Part shown: piece after piece, positions 16,439 to 24,890 of the stretch
Numbering within the stretch: position 1 is the first letter of the stretch
Layout: every line of letters begins with the position of its first letter
From: Bacillus safensis FO-36b
GTDB lineage: Bacteria > Bacillota > Bacilli > Bacillales > Bacillaceae
Direction of reading: 5' to 3'
DNA: 43,955 nucleotides
NCBI RefSeq assembly: GCF_000691165.1
Contig: NZ_ASJD01000014.1
Location: 1-43,955 of the forward strand
Made by a program: the position numbers and the translations under genes
Notes under the pieces: model-generated
Seen by the model: only the letters and a program-made list of their open reading frames with translations
What the model was told of the DNA's origin: nothing
Databases searched by the model: none

Positions 16439-18370
16439 TGGATTTTGTTTTCTTTTCAAGTATTCGCAAATGCTGTTATACACATCAGGATTATTTAGAG
16501 ACGAAAGATCTGGTGAATGCTGCTGTTCATAAGCTCCTTTTAATAAACGACGGACGATTTTTCCGTTTCTTGTTTTCGGTAAAGCTGAAATGAGATGAAT
16601 TTCCTTTGGTGTGAGCGCTTTTCCCGCATATGAACCAACATGTATTTTGAGCTCTTGAATGAATGCTGCTTCTTCGAAAGACTGTGAACTTGCCACAATG
16701 AAACAAACTAGTGCTTCTCCCTTCACCTCATCCTTTACTCCAATCACAGCAGCCTCATGTACGGCTGGATGCCCGACAAGAATGGATTCAATTTCAGCTG
16801 GACCAATGCGTTTACCAGCTGTATTAATGACATCATCCGATCTGCCCGTGATATGGAATGCGCCATCCTCTGATTGCATCACCCAATCACCGTGCGTCCA
16901 CACCCCATCAAATCGTTTAAAATAGGTGTCTTCATATCGCTTCGGATCTTTCCAAAACCCACATGTCATGCCGACCCACGGCTTTTTCACAACAAGCTCT
17001 CCTACTTCATTCAGGACGCTCTCTCCTGCCTCATTATACACATCTGCCGCCATTCCTAAGATTGCCGCATTAAAAAGGATCGGTTTGATTGGGCGAAGCA
17101 GCGTACTTCCTACAATTCCGCCAGAAACCTCTGTTCCCCCTGAGTAATTTAAGATCGGAATGTGCTTTTGACCAATTGTGTCAAAAAGCCATTGCCATGG
17201 TGCTTCATTCCACGGTTCACCTGTAGATATGATGGCTTTCACGTGCGGCAGCTTAATTTCTGAAAGGTTTTGCTGCATCGCAGATCGAACAAAAGTAGGT
17301 GAAAGTCCAAAATGGGTGACTTTTTGATCGTGGATGAATGACCAAATGTGCTGTTCATCTGGATAATCGGGGGCGCCGTCATATAAAACAATTGCAGCTC
17401 CATTGATCAAGCCGCCAAAGACGAGAAAGGGACCCATCATCCATCCCATGTCTGTGAGCCAAAACAAACGGTCTCCTTTTGCAACGTCCATACAAAGACC
17501 GGCATCAAAAGCTGCTTTTACAGGAAAACCTGCGTGTGTATGGACAGCTCCTTTGGGTGTACCGGTTGTTCCAGAAGTGTATAAGATCATAAGAGGATCT
17601 TCATTTGAAAGATAAGTCGTTTCACTCATTGGTTCTTCTTTTAACAAATCGTTGAGCTGAATATCCTCTTTATATCCAGTAGGAGAGGAAGCATGTACAA
17701 TGACTGTTTGGACAGTCTTGGTTTTGTCGATTGCTTCTGCCGCACATTCACGCATGTTGATCGTCTTTCCCCGGCGCGTCACGCTCGAGCCTGTGACGAC
17801 AATGGTTGCACCGGAAGCACGAATACGTACGGCTAGAGGCTCGCTTCCATAGCCGGAAAAGACTGGGCTAAAGATGACACCAATCTTTGCAAAGGCAAGC
17901 ATGACAGCAGCCGTTTCCGGAAGCATCGGCATATAAATGACTGCCACATCCCCTTTTTGAATCCCCTTCTTCAAAAAACCAGCAGCGAGACGATTGACCT
18001 TTTCCTGAAGTTCGAGGAACGTCCATCTTCTCTCTTCGCCCGCTTCATTTCTCCAAATCACGGCTGGTTGATGCTGGGTTTCTTCATTCTCTGCCCATTT
18101 GTCAACAGCCGTTTCGACCACGTTGAGCCCGCCGCCTTTATACCAATTGGGCCACATGAATGAATCTTGGCCTAATGCGGCTTCATACGGCTCCTTCCAC
18201 ACGATTCCGACCGCCTTTTCGGCTTCTCTCCAAAACCAATCGGTGCGCTCGATACTAGCTTGATAGAACGCATCGTAAGTAGTAAAACCAAGTGAATGCA
18301 TCCATTTGTAAAGACGTGTTTGTTTCATCATCTGCTTCTCAGGTATCCACGCTGGTTTTAGGTTCATCAT
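16436..18370 (-). CDS. Acetoacetyl-CoA / acetyl-CoA synthetase-like AMP-forming ligase
   Basis: A 644-aa ANL-superfamily enzyme that activates a short-chain acid to its CoA thioester through an acyl-AMP. The phosphate loop is LYTSGTTGTPKGAVHTH (about residue 265) and the C-terminal catalytic lysine lies in PKTRNGKIVRRLL. An N-terminal extension (FWREAEKAVGIVWKEPYE and PNWYKGGGLNVVE) is of the kind seen in acetyl- and acetoacetyl-CoA synthetases; the length is near 650, as in both. It is the last gene of the yng operon, 13 nt after yngE. Since the operon's HMG-CoA lyase releases acetoacetate, an acetoacetyl-CoA synthetase is the attractive reading. Acetyl- or propionyl-CoA synthetase is not excluded. 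Confidence 0.75.
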   Translation of the reverse strand: MMNLKPAWIPEKQMMKQTRLYKWMHSLGFTTYDAFYQASIERTDWFWREAEKAVGIVWKEPYEAALGQDSFMWPNWYKGGGLNVVETAVDKWAENEETQHQPAVIWRNEAGEERRWTFLELQEKVNRLAAGFLKKGIQKGDVAVIYMPMLPETAAVMLAFAKIGVIFSPVFSGYGSEPLAVRIRASGATIVVTGSSVTRRGKTINMRECAAEAIDKTKTVQTVIVHASSPTGYKEDIQLNDLLKEEPMSETTYLSNEDPLMILYTSGTTGTPKGAVHTHAGFPVKAAFDAGLCMDVAKGDRLFWLTDMGWMMGPFLVFGGLINGAAIVLYDGAPDYPDEQHIWSFIHDQKVTHFGLSPTFVRSAMQQNLSEIKLPHVKAIISTGEPWNEAPWQWLFDTIGQKHIPILNYSGGTEVSGGIVGSTLLRPIKPILFNAAILGMAADVYNEAGESVLNEVGELVVKKPWVGMTCGFWKDPKRYEDTYFKRFDGVWTHGDWVMQSEDGAFHITGRSDDVINTAGKRIGPAEIESILVGHPAVHEAAVIGVKDEVKGEALVCFIVASSQSFEEAAFIQELKIHVGSYAGKALTPKEIHLISALPKTRNGKIVRRLLKGAYEQQHSPDLSSLNNPDVYNSICEYLKRKQNP

Positions 18371-18383
18371 GAGGCCGCCCCCT

Positions 18384-19907
18384 TTAGACCGGATAAACCG
18401 GGTGTTTTCGTCTTGTAAATGTCATTTCTTTAGAGGTATAGGCTTGTAATCTATGACAAAGCTCATCTCGCAAATGGTCAAATGGGATGACACCATCGAC
18501 AATCATTTCAGAGGCAAGCTCATATATATTCATATCTTCCTGGTATTCCTTGCGTTTCTCTTGAATAAATGCTGCTCTTTCCTCAGCAGGCAGTTCGGCA
18601 ATTTTATTCGCATAGACAGCATTTACAGCGGCTTCTGGCCCCATGACAGCAATTTGCGCAGATGGAAGAGCGAGACAGCAGTCCGGTTCAAAGGCTGGAC
18701 CTGCCATTGCATATAAACCTGCACCGTATGCTTTACGAACAATGACGGATATTTTCGGAACTGTTGCCTCCGACATGGCGGAAATCATTTTCGCCCCGTG
18801 CCTGATAATGCCTGCTTGTTCCACTTTTGTTCCGATCATAAACCCCGGTATATCGGCAAGGAAAAGGAGTGGAATATGAAAGGCGTCACATAGCTGAATA
18901 AACTTGGCGGCTTTGTCGGCTGAATCGTGGAATAAAACGCCGCCTTTTACCCTCGGCTGGTTGGCAATAAGACCGACAGGCTGACCATTCATGCGGCCAA
19001 AGCCTGTGATCAATTCTGCGGCAAACAGTTTTTTGATTTCAAAAAATGATCCTTCATCAATGAGTAAATCAATGAGCTGATACATATCAAAAGGGGTATT
19101 CTGCCCTTTAGGGATAAGGTCCTGGAGGGTGATCTCTGATGGTTTAGGTGCGATTGCGGCTGCCCGTTTTGGTTTTTCTGTATAGTTGGCAGGCATGTAA
19201 GTTAAATAAGTGCGGGCGGTTTGAATGGCTTCTTCCTCTGTTTTTGCTAAAATATCGCCGCATCCAGAAATGCTGCAATGCATTTTTGCCCCGCCCATTT
19301 CTTCAAGTGATACTTTCTCTCCAATCACCATTTCGGCCATTCGCGGTGAGCCTAAGTACATTGAGGCATTCCCTTCGACCATGACGACGATGTCACAAAA
19401 AGCAGGAATGTAAGCACCTCCGGCTGCCGAAGGACCAAATAGTAAACAAATTTGCGGAATACGTCCAGACAGCTTCACCTGGTTATAAAAAATGCGGCCT
19501 GCGCCTCTTCTGCCTGGAAACATGGCGATTTGATCGGTGATTCTAGCACCGGCAGAGTCGACTAAATACAGCATCGGGCAGTTGAGCTTTTCGGCTGTTT
19601 CCTGGATTCTAATGATTTTTTCTACCGTTTTGACGCCCCATGATCCTGCTTTGACGGTAGAATCATTTGCCATGACGCAAACAGTCTGCCCATTCATCCG
19701 CCCCGTCCCTGTGACAACACCATCTGCTGGTAAATGTTCATTTTGACACTCGGCAAACATGGCATCCTCAATGAAAGAATCTTCATCTAATAACAATTGG
19801 AGGCGGTCACGGACGAACAATTTTCCTTTTTCTTTGTTTTTTTGATGGTATCGCTCAGCCCCGCCTTTTACAATCCGTTGTTTTTTCAGTTCATATTCTT
19901 CGATCAT
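18384..19907 (-). CDS. yngE: Acyl-CoA carboxylase, carboxyltransferase subunit (methylcrotonyl/propionyl-CoA type)
   Basis: A 507-aa carboxyltransferase with two crotonase-like halves. The N-half has DSAGARITDQIAMFPGRRG (about residues 115-133) and GPSAAGGAYIPAFCDIVVM; the C-half has FLADIPGFMIGTKVEQ and RKAYGAGLYAMAGPAF. It moves carboxyl from biotin on YngHB to an acyl-CoA. In the leucine pathway the substrate is 3-methylcrotonyl-CoA; similar enzymes use propionyl-CoA. The second ATG (19907) has ideal spacing from AAAGGGG; the first (19913) would be only 2 nt away. Neighbours encoding biotin carboxylase, carrier, methylglutaconyl-CoA hydratase-like and HMG-CoA lyase favour methylcrotonyl-CoA. 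Confidence 0.88.
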   Translation of the reverse strand: MIEEYELKKQRIVKGGAERYHQKNKEKGKLFVRDRLQLLLDEDSFIEDAMFAECQNEHLPADGVVTGTGRMNGQTVCVMANDSTVKAGSWGVKTVEKIIRIQETAEKLNCPMLYLVDSAGARITDQIAMFPGRRGAGRIFYNQVKLSGRIPQICLLFGPSAAGGAYIPAFCDIVVMVEGNASMYLGSPRMAEMVIGEKVSLEEMGGAKMHCSISGCGDILAKTEEEAIQTARTYLTYMPANYTEKPKRAAAIAPKPSEITLQDLIPKGQNTPFDMYQLIDLLIDEGSFFEIKKLFAAELITGFGRMNGQPVGLIANQPRVKGGVLFHDSADKAAKFIQLCDAFHIPLLFLADIPGFMIGTKVEQAGIIRHGAKMISAMSEATVPKISVIVRKAYGAGLYAMAGPAFEPDCCLALPSAQIAVMGPEAAVNAVYANKIAELPAEERAAFIQEKRKEYQEDMNIYELASEMIVDGVIPFDHLRDELCHRLQAYTSKEMTFTRRKHPVYPV

Positions 19908-19925
19908 ACCCATTCCCCTTTCTTG

Positions 19926-20708
19926 CTACCTGCCTCTGTATTGAGGCGTGCGTTTTTCTTGGAAAGCTTGAAGACCTTCCGTTCGATCTTCTGTATCAAT
20001 GAGCCGTAGATAGGCTTCGTACTCCTTCGTCAAACCTGTATGCAAATCGTGATCAAGGCTTGATTGAATCGCTTGTTTCGCTTCTTTTAAGGCAAGCGGG
20101 CCATTTTTGATGATTTGTTTTGCAAGAGAGATGGCATCGTTCATGAGGGAATCTGCTAAAGAGATATGCTCAATCAGCCCGATTTGAATGGCTTCTTCTG
20201 CTTGTAATGATGTGCCTGTGAAAATAAGTTCTTTTGCTTTACCGAGTCCAATGAGGCGCGGAAGCCGCTGCGTCCCTCCGGCTCCTGGTATGATAGCTAG
20301 TCCTGTTTCTGGCAGGCCGAGTCTTGCTCCGGCTCGTGCGATGCGGAGATCACAAGCGAGCGCGAGCTCAAGTCCTCCGCCAAGTGCGTGTCCGTTCATC
20401 ACTGCAATGACAGGTACAGGAATGGATTCAATCTCGATAAACGTTTGCTGAATCGAAAGAACAGCTCCTTTCGCTTCTGCTTCTGTCATCAATCGTCGTT
20501 CTTTTAAATCTGCTCCAGCGCAAAAGACTTTTGAACCGGCTCCTGTAATGAGCAGACAGCGAATGCTTTCATCGTGTTTGATTTCTTGAATGATTTGATT
20601 GATCTCCTCCAGCATTAGAGCAGATAGGGAATTCGCTTGTTCTGGCCTGTTTAAGGTCATGATGCCGATCTGTTCATCTTGTATCGAAAAATGGACCAAT
20701 GATGTCAT
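19926..20708 (-). CDS. yngF: Enoyl-CoA hydratase / methylglutaconyl-CoA hydratase
   Basis: A 260-aa crotonase-fold enzyme. Oxyanion-hole motifs are CAGADLKER and GHALGGGLELALACD, and the catalytic region is LPETGLAIIPGAGGTQRLPR. In the leucine route it would hydrate 3-methylglutaconyl-CoA to HMG-CoA. The ATG at 20708 is taken because AAAGGA lies 8 nt upstream; the ATG at 20717 overlaps the ribosome binding site. The resulting 260 aa equals the length remembered for B. subtilis YngF. It sits 12 nt after yngG and 18 nt before the chosen yngE start. Confidence 0.9.
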   Translation of the reverse strand: MTSLVHFSIQDEQIGIMTLNRPEQANSLSALMLEEINQIIQEIKHDESIRCLLITGAGSKVFCAGADLKERRLMTEAEAKGAVLSIQQTFIEIESIPVPVIAVMNGHALGGGLELALACDLRIARAGARLGLPETGLAIIPGAGGTQRLPRLIGLGKAKELIFTGTSLQAEEAIQIGLIEHISLADSLMNDAISLAKQIIKNGPLALKEAKQAIQSSLDHDLHTGLTKEYEAYLRLIDTEDRTEGLQAFQEKRTPQYRGR

Positions 20709-20720
20709 GTTATTCATCCT

Positions 20721-21629
20721 TTATGAAGTAGTCTGAGAGTGAAAAGCGCGTAAACAGTGACTAGGCAGGGTTCGATCTACTTTTGCTTCAATCCATTCTG
20801 CCGCTTTAATTAATGCAGGAAGGTGAATATTTGTCTCAATTCCTAGTTTTTGAAGCATATGCACCACATCTTCTGTCGCCACATTTCCGCTGGAACCAGG
20901 TGCATAGGGACATCCGCCAAGCCCGCCGCTGGAGGAGTCAAATATGGTAATCCCTGCTTTTAATGCCGTATAAATATTGGCAAGAGCCATCCCCTTCGTA
21001 TCATGAAAATGAAGAGCGATTTTATCAGCAGGAAAACGTTCAAGTAAAATGTCTAAGCGCCTTTCTACTTGAAGCGGATGGGCTTCACCGATGGTGTCAC
21101 CGAGAGATATTTCATCAATGCCATAAGAAAGCAAAATATCCGTTAACCGGAGGACTTGATCCATTGGCACTTGTTTTTCATACGGGCAGCCAAACACAGT
21201 GGAAATATACGCGCGCGTGTTTTTTCCTGCTGCTTTTAAATCAGCTGTCATTTGTTTGATGACAGGAAGTGTTTCATGGATGGATTGATTCATATTTTTC
21301 TTGTTATGTGTTTCACTCGAAGAGATAAACATAGCGCCTGTGTCAAGATTGGCTTCAAAAAAATGAGCTAAGCCTTTTTCATTGGGAATGAGTGCTGCAT
21401 AGGTGATGTCGTCTTTTTTGTTAAAGGATTGGGTGAGTTCTTTGGCATCTTTTAAGGCTGGAACCCATTTAGGATGAACAAATGATGTGACTTCAATATA
21501 AGGGAGCTGGGCTGCTGCGAGCAGGTCAATCCACGTTCGCTTCTCGCCTGTGTCCAGCCAGACTGATTCATTTTGCAGTCCGTCCCGCGGGCCGACCTCC
21601 CTGATAAGCACACTCTTTGGTAATGCCAT
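20721..21629 (-). CDS. yngG: Hydroxymethylglutaryl-CoA lyase
   Basis: A 302-aa TIM-barrel enzyme that splits HMG-CoA to acetyl-CoA and acetoacetate. The family signature GPRDGLQNE is at residues 13-21, the metal-binding histidines are in ALHFHDTKGMALAN (about residue 205), and the catalytic cysteine is in GGLGGCPYAPGSSGN (about residue 240). ATG 21629 follows AGGAGGGAG. It is in the yng operon between yngHB and yngF and supplies the acetoacetate that the operon's terminal ligase could activate. Confidence 0.93.
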   Translation of the reverse strand: MALPKSVLIREVGPRDGLQNESVWLDTGEKRTWIDLLAAAQLPYIEVTSFVHPKWVPALKDAKELTQSFNKKDDITYAALIPNEKGLAHFFEANLDTGAMFISSSETHNKKNMNQSIHETLPVIKQMTADLKAAGKNTRAYISTVFGCPYEKQVPMDQVLRLTDILLSYGIDEISLGDTIGEAHPLQVERRLDILLERFPADKIALHFHDTKGMALANIYTALKAGITIFDSSSGGLGGCPYAPGSSGNVATEDVVHMLQKLGIETNIHLPALIKAAEWIEAKVDRTLPSHCLRAFHSQTTS

Positions 21630-21640
21630 CTGGCTCCCTC

Positions 21641-21856
21641 CTATTCTGTCAGTTCTAGAAGAACCTCTCCTTCATCGACAAACTCTCCCTCTGCCTTATG
21701 CACTTTGCTGATGGTTCCGGTCTCTTCAGCAACGATCGGAATCTCCATTTTCATTGATTCTAAGATGGCAACCTCCTGTCCTTTTTGCACTTCATCGCCT
21801 TGTTTCACAAGAAGCTTCCATAAGTTTCCGGCCATTTGAATCGTGACAGTTTTCAT
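21641..21856 (-). CDS. yngHB: Biotin/lipoyl attachment protein (biotin carboxyl carrier)
   Basis: A 71-aa single-domain carrier with the biotinylation motif LESMKMEIP (Lys near residue 36) and the hammerhead fold pattern VTIQMAGNLWKLLVKQGDEV. It shuttles carboxybiotin between YngHA and YngE. In most methylcrotonyl-CoA carboxylases this domain is fused to the biotin carboxylase; here it is a separate small gene, as in B. subtilis. Its ATG overlaps the yngHA stop by 4 nt (ATGA), giving coupled translation. Confidence 0.93.
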   Translation of the reverse strand: MKTVTIQMAGNLWKLLVKQGDEVQKGQEVAILESMKMEIPIVAEETGTISKVHKAEGEFVDEGEVLLELTE

Positions 21857-23202
21857 GAACGGTTTCCCTCCCTTTTTTTCATGAGAAAATCGGTTGTGAT
21901 GCTGCCTTGTAAGAAAGCAGAAGATCCGGCCATTTCCCTTAAAAGCGGTAAGTTGGTTTTGATCCCTTCTATTTCATATGCTTGTAATGCCTCTTTTAAT
22001 CGTTCTATTGCAAGTTTTCGCGTATCACCGTAAACGATCATTTTCGCAATCATAGGATCGTAAAAAGGGGTAATGAGGCTTCCATTTGTCACACTTGACT
22101 CATGACGGATATACGGAGCTTCAGGTGTGGAGAGCCGAGTGATTGTTCCTGGTGATGGATAAAAGGTGACGGGATCTTCCGCATAAATTCTAACCTCGAT
22201 GGCATGACCAATTTGATGAATATCTTCCTGATTAAAGGAAAGCGGCTCACGTGCAGCGATTTTCAGCTGCTCCTCGACAAGGTCAATGCCTGTAATTTCT
22301 TCTGTGACAGGATGCTCTACTTGTAATCTCGTGTTCATTTCTAGGAAATAAAATTGTTGATGCTGATCGACTAAACATTCAATCGTTCCTGCATTTTCAT
22401 ACCCAATCGCTTTAGCTGCTTTGACGGCCATCTCCCCCATTTGATGTCTCACCGATTCATCGAGACAGGCGGCTGGTGCTTCTTCAATGATTTTTTGATG
22501 TCTTCGCTGGAGTGAACAGTCGCGCTCAAATAAGTGGACCCCATGGCCGAAGGAATCAAAAAGGACCTGAATTTCAATGTGACGCGCGTTTTCAATGACC
22601 TTTTCCATATACAGCGTCCCATCGTTGAAAAAGCTTTGCGCTCTTTTTTGATTCCCTTCAAAAGCCCTGTACAGCTCATCGTCATTTTGCACGAGCTGCA
22701 TGCCAATTCCTCCGCCCCCGCTTGATGCCTTGAGCATGATCGGATAACCGAGTGACTGCGCTTGACTGACCCCTTCTTCTGCATCATGCAGCGGAGCTGA
22801 AACGCCTGGTACAATGGGGATACCTGCTTGAGCCATCGTTTTTCTTGCTTCAATTTTATTCCCCATTCGCTGAATGACTTGTGCGGATGGGCCAATAAAG
22901 GCGATTCCTTCGCTGCGGCAGCGTTCCGCAAAGGCTGCATTTTCTGATAAGAGGCCATATCCTGGGTGGATGGCATCTGTATTTGTCTGTTTGGCTGCCC
23001 TAATGATTGCTTCCATGTTTAAATAGCTTTCAGATACTTTCGCGCCTCCAATCGGATAGGCGCTGTCTGCTTCTTGCACATGAAGTGCATGCTGATCTGC
23101 TTCTGAATAAACGGCGACGGTGTAGATCCCGAGCCTTTTACACGTTCGAATAATTCGCCGGGCAATTTCGCCTCGATTTGCAATCAGTACTTTTTGAAAC
23201 AT
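21853..23202 (-). CDS. yngHA: Biotin carboxylase subunit of acyl-CoA carboxylase
   Basis: A 449-aa ATP-grasp enzyme that carboxylates biotin on YngHB with bicarbonate and ATP. The N-terminal FQKVLIANRGEIARRIIRTC, the glycine-rich ATP loop KASSGGGGIGMQLV (about residue 160) and the catalytic EMNTRLQVEHPVTEEITG (about residue 285) are visible. I use ATG 23202 because MFQKVLIANRGEIA is the normal family start; a GTG at 23214 lies against the ribosome binding site AAAGGAG. The absence of a C-terminal biotinyl domain is normal here because yngHB follows with a 4-nt overlap. Confidence 0.92.
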   Translation of the reverse strand: MFQKVLIANRGEIARRIIRTCKRLGIYTVAVYSEADQHALHVQEADSAYPIGGAKVSESYLNMEAIIRAAKQTNTDAIHPGYGLLSENAAFAERCRSEGIAFIGPSAQVIQRMGNKIEARKTMAQAGIPIVPGVSAPLHDAEEGVSQAQSLGYPIMLKASSGGGGIGMQLVQNDDELYRAFEGNQKRAQSFFNDGTLYMEKVIENARHIEIQVLFDSFGHGVHLFERDCSLQRRHQKIIEEAPAACLDESVRHQMGEMAVKAAKAIGYENAGTIECLVDQHQQFYFLEMNTRLQVEHPVTEEITGIDLVEEQLKIAAREPLSFNQEDIHQIGHAIEVRIYAEDPVTFYPSPGTITRLSTPEAPYIRHESSVTNGSLITPFYDPMIAKMIVYGDTRKLAIERLKEALQAYEIEGIKTNLPLLREMAGSSAFLQGSITTDFLMKKREGNRS

Positions 23203-23210
23203 TGCTGCCT

Positions 23211-24848
23211 TCACTCCTTTATTAGATCAAGCGCCTGCTTTTTCAGACGAAATTTTTGAATCTTCCCTGATGCAGTCATTGGATACTCGTCAGTGATGAA
23301 AAAATATTTAGGAATTTTGTAGCGTGCCATTTGCGACTGACAATAGCTGGTGAGTGTCTCAATTGTCACCGCCCTGCCTTGCTTGAGCCGAATGAATGCG
23401 GCGGCTTCTTCTCCATACGTCTCGTCAGGTATACCAACGACCTGTGCATCAAGAATATCCGGATGAGTATAAAGAACATCCTCAATCTCTTTTGGGTAAA
23501 CATTCTCCCCGCCTCTAATGATCATATCTTTCAGCCGTCCTGTGATTTTCACATAGCCGTCCTCATCCATCTCTGCTAAATCACCCGTATGAAGCCAGCC
23601 GTCCTGATCAATCACTTCATCTGTGGCTTCTTCATTTTTATAGTAGCCTTTCATCACATGATAACCTCTTGTACACAGCTCGCCTTGTTCTCCTCTTGGT
23701 ACTTCCTCCGATGTGCCTGGAACGGTGATTTTCACTTCGATGTGAGGAAGCGCCCGGCCGACCGTTTGAACCCGTCTTTCAAATGAATCATCCGTTCTTG
23801 TTTGGGTAATGACAGGAGAGCTTTCGGTCTGTCCGTAGGCAATCGTGAGCTCCTTCAATCCCATTTGTTCAATGACGGCTTTCATCACATGGGATGGGCA
23901 AAGAGATCCTGCCATAATGCCCGTTCGTAATGTGGACAGATCGTATTGGTGAAAATTCGGATGGTCGAGCTCTGCAATGAACATTGTCGGGACGCCGTGA
24001 AGGACGGTGCACTTTTCTTTTTCCACTGTTTGAAGAACTCTCTCTGGATGGAAGGATTCAATTGGAATGATCGTTCCTCCTTTTGTGAGACAAGCAAGCA
24101 CGCCAAGAACGGATCCAAAGCAATGAAAGAAAGGAACAGGGATACACATTCGATCCTTTTGGGTAAGCTTCATACAATCTGCGATTTGGCTGGCATTGCA
24201 GACAATGTTTGTATGGCTGAGCATGACTCCTTTTGGATAGCCGGTTGTGCCTGAAGTATATTGCATATTAATGACATCATCAGGTGCAAGTTCATCCATT
24301 CGTTTCTCCCACTCATGATCCTCTGTTCTTTTAGCAGCTGCGTGAATACTGTTCCAGCTGCGCATGCCCTTTGGCGTGTGCTCACCTATATAGACGACAC
24401 TTTTTAAATAAGGAAAAGATGAGGATGTGATCTCTCCTTGATGAGCGTTTTGAAGCTCCGGTATGAGTTCTTCAAGCATTTTGACATAGGATGTCTCTTT
24501 AAACCCGTCTACGATAAACAGCATGCTGCTATCAGAGTGCTTGAGTAAATAAGCGAGTTCTTGTGATTGAAAGTTTGTATTCACGGTGACGAGAACGGCT
24601 CCAATCGACGCGCAGGCGAATTGCAGCATGAGCCATTCGGGTACATTGGGCGCCATGATGGCGATATGATCGCCTTTTTGAACACCTAATGCCATAAGAC
24701 CTTTCCCGGTTTCCTTGACTTCTCGATAAAACGCTTCATATGAAAAACGTAAGGAACGTTCTGGATACACAATGGCTTCATGTGCTGGATGCTGCTCCAT
24801 TTTCCCTTTTAATAAGGAACCGATCGTTTGTGGATGAATCGACATCAT
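23211..24848 (-). CDS. yngI: Acyl-CoA synthetase (AMP-forming)
   Basis: A 545-aa ANL-superfamily ligase. The phosphate loop MQYTSGTTGYPKGVMLSH is near residue 195, the A5-like motif IAYGQTESSP near residue 340, and the C-terminal catalytic lysine lies in PMTASGKIQKFRLK. It probably activates a short or branched acid (for example isovalerate, or a medium-chain acid) to feed YngJ. ATG 24848 (or the next codon) follows GGAGGAGG. A CcpA-like site lies in the 42-bp gap between yngJ and this gene, so its control may differ from that of yngJ. Substrate assignment is inferred from context only. Confidence 0.87.
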   Translation of the reverse strand: MMSIHPQTIGSLLKGKMEQHPAHEAIVYPERSLRFSYEAFYREVKETGKGLMALGVQKGDHIAIMAPNVPEWLMLQFACASIGAVLVTVNTNFQSQELAYLLKHSDSSMLFIVDGFKETSYVKMLEELIPELQNAHQGEITSSSFPYLKSVVYIGEHTPKGMRSWNSIHAAAKRTEDHEWEKRMDELAPDDVINMQYTSGTTGYPKGVMLSHTNIVCNASQIADCMKLTQKDRMCIPVPFFHCFGSVLGVLACLTKGGTIIPIESFHPERVLQTVEKEKCTVLHGVPTMFIAELDHPNFHQYDLSTLRTGIMAGSLCPSHVMKAVIEQMGLKELTIAYGQTESSPVITQTRTDDSFERRVQTVGRALPHIEVKITVPGTSEEVPRGEQGELCTRGYHVMKGYYKNEEATDEVIDQDGWLHTGDLAEMDEDGYVKITGRLKDMIIRGGENVYPKEIEDVLYTHPDILDAQVVGIPDETYGEEAAAFIRLKQGRAVTIETLTSYCQSQMARYKIPKYFFITDEYPMTASGKIQKFRLKKQALDLIKE

Positions 24849-24868
24849 GGCTTTCCTCCTCCATTGAT

Positions 24869-24882
24869 GGTAAGCGTTTTCA
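24869..24882 (-). promoter_or_regulatory. Putative cre (CcpA) site between yngJ and yngI
   Basis: On the minus strand it reads TGAAAACGCTTACC. It matches the CcpA consensus at every position but one (C for the final A) and includes the central CG. Lying just inside the operon, it could act as a roadblock for transcription from the yngJ promoter. Confidence 0.6.
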
Positions 24883-24890
24883 TTATCGGA

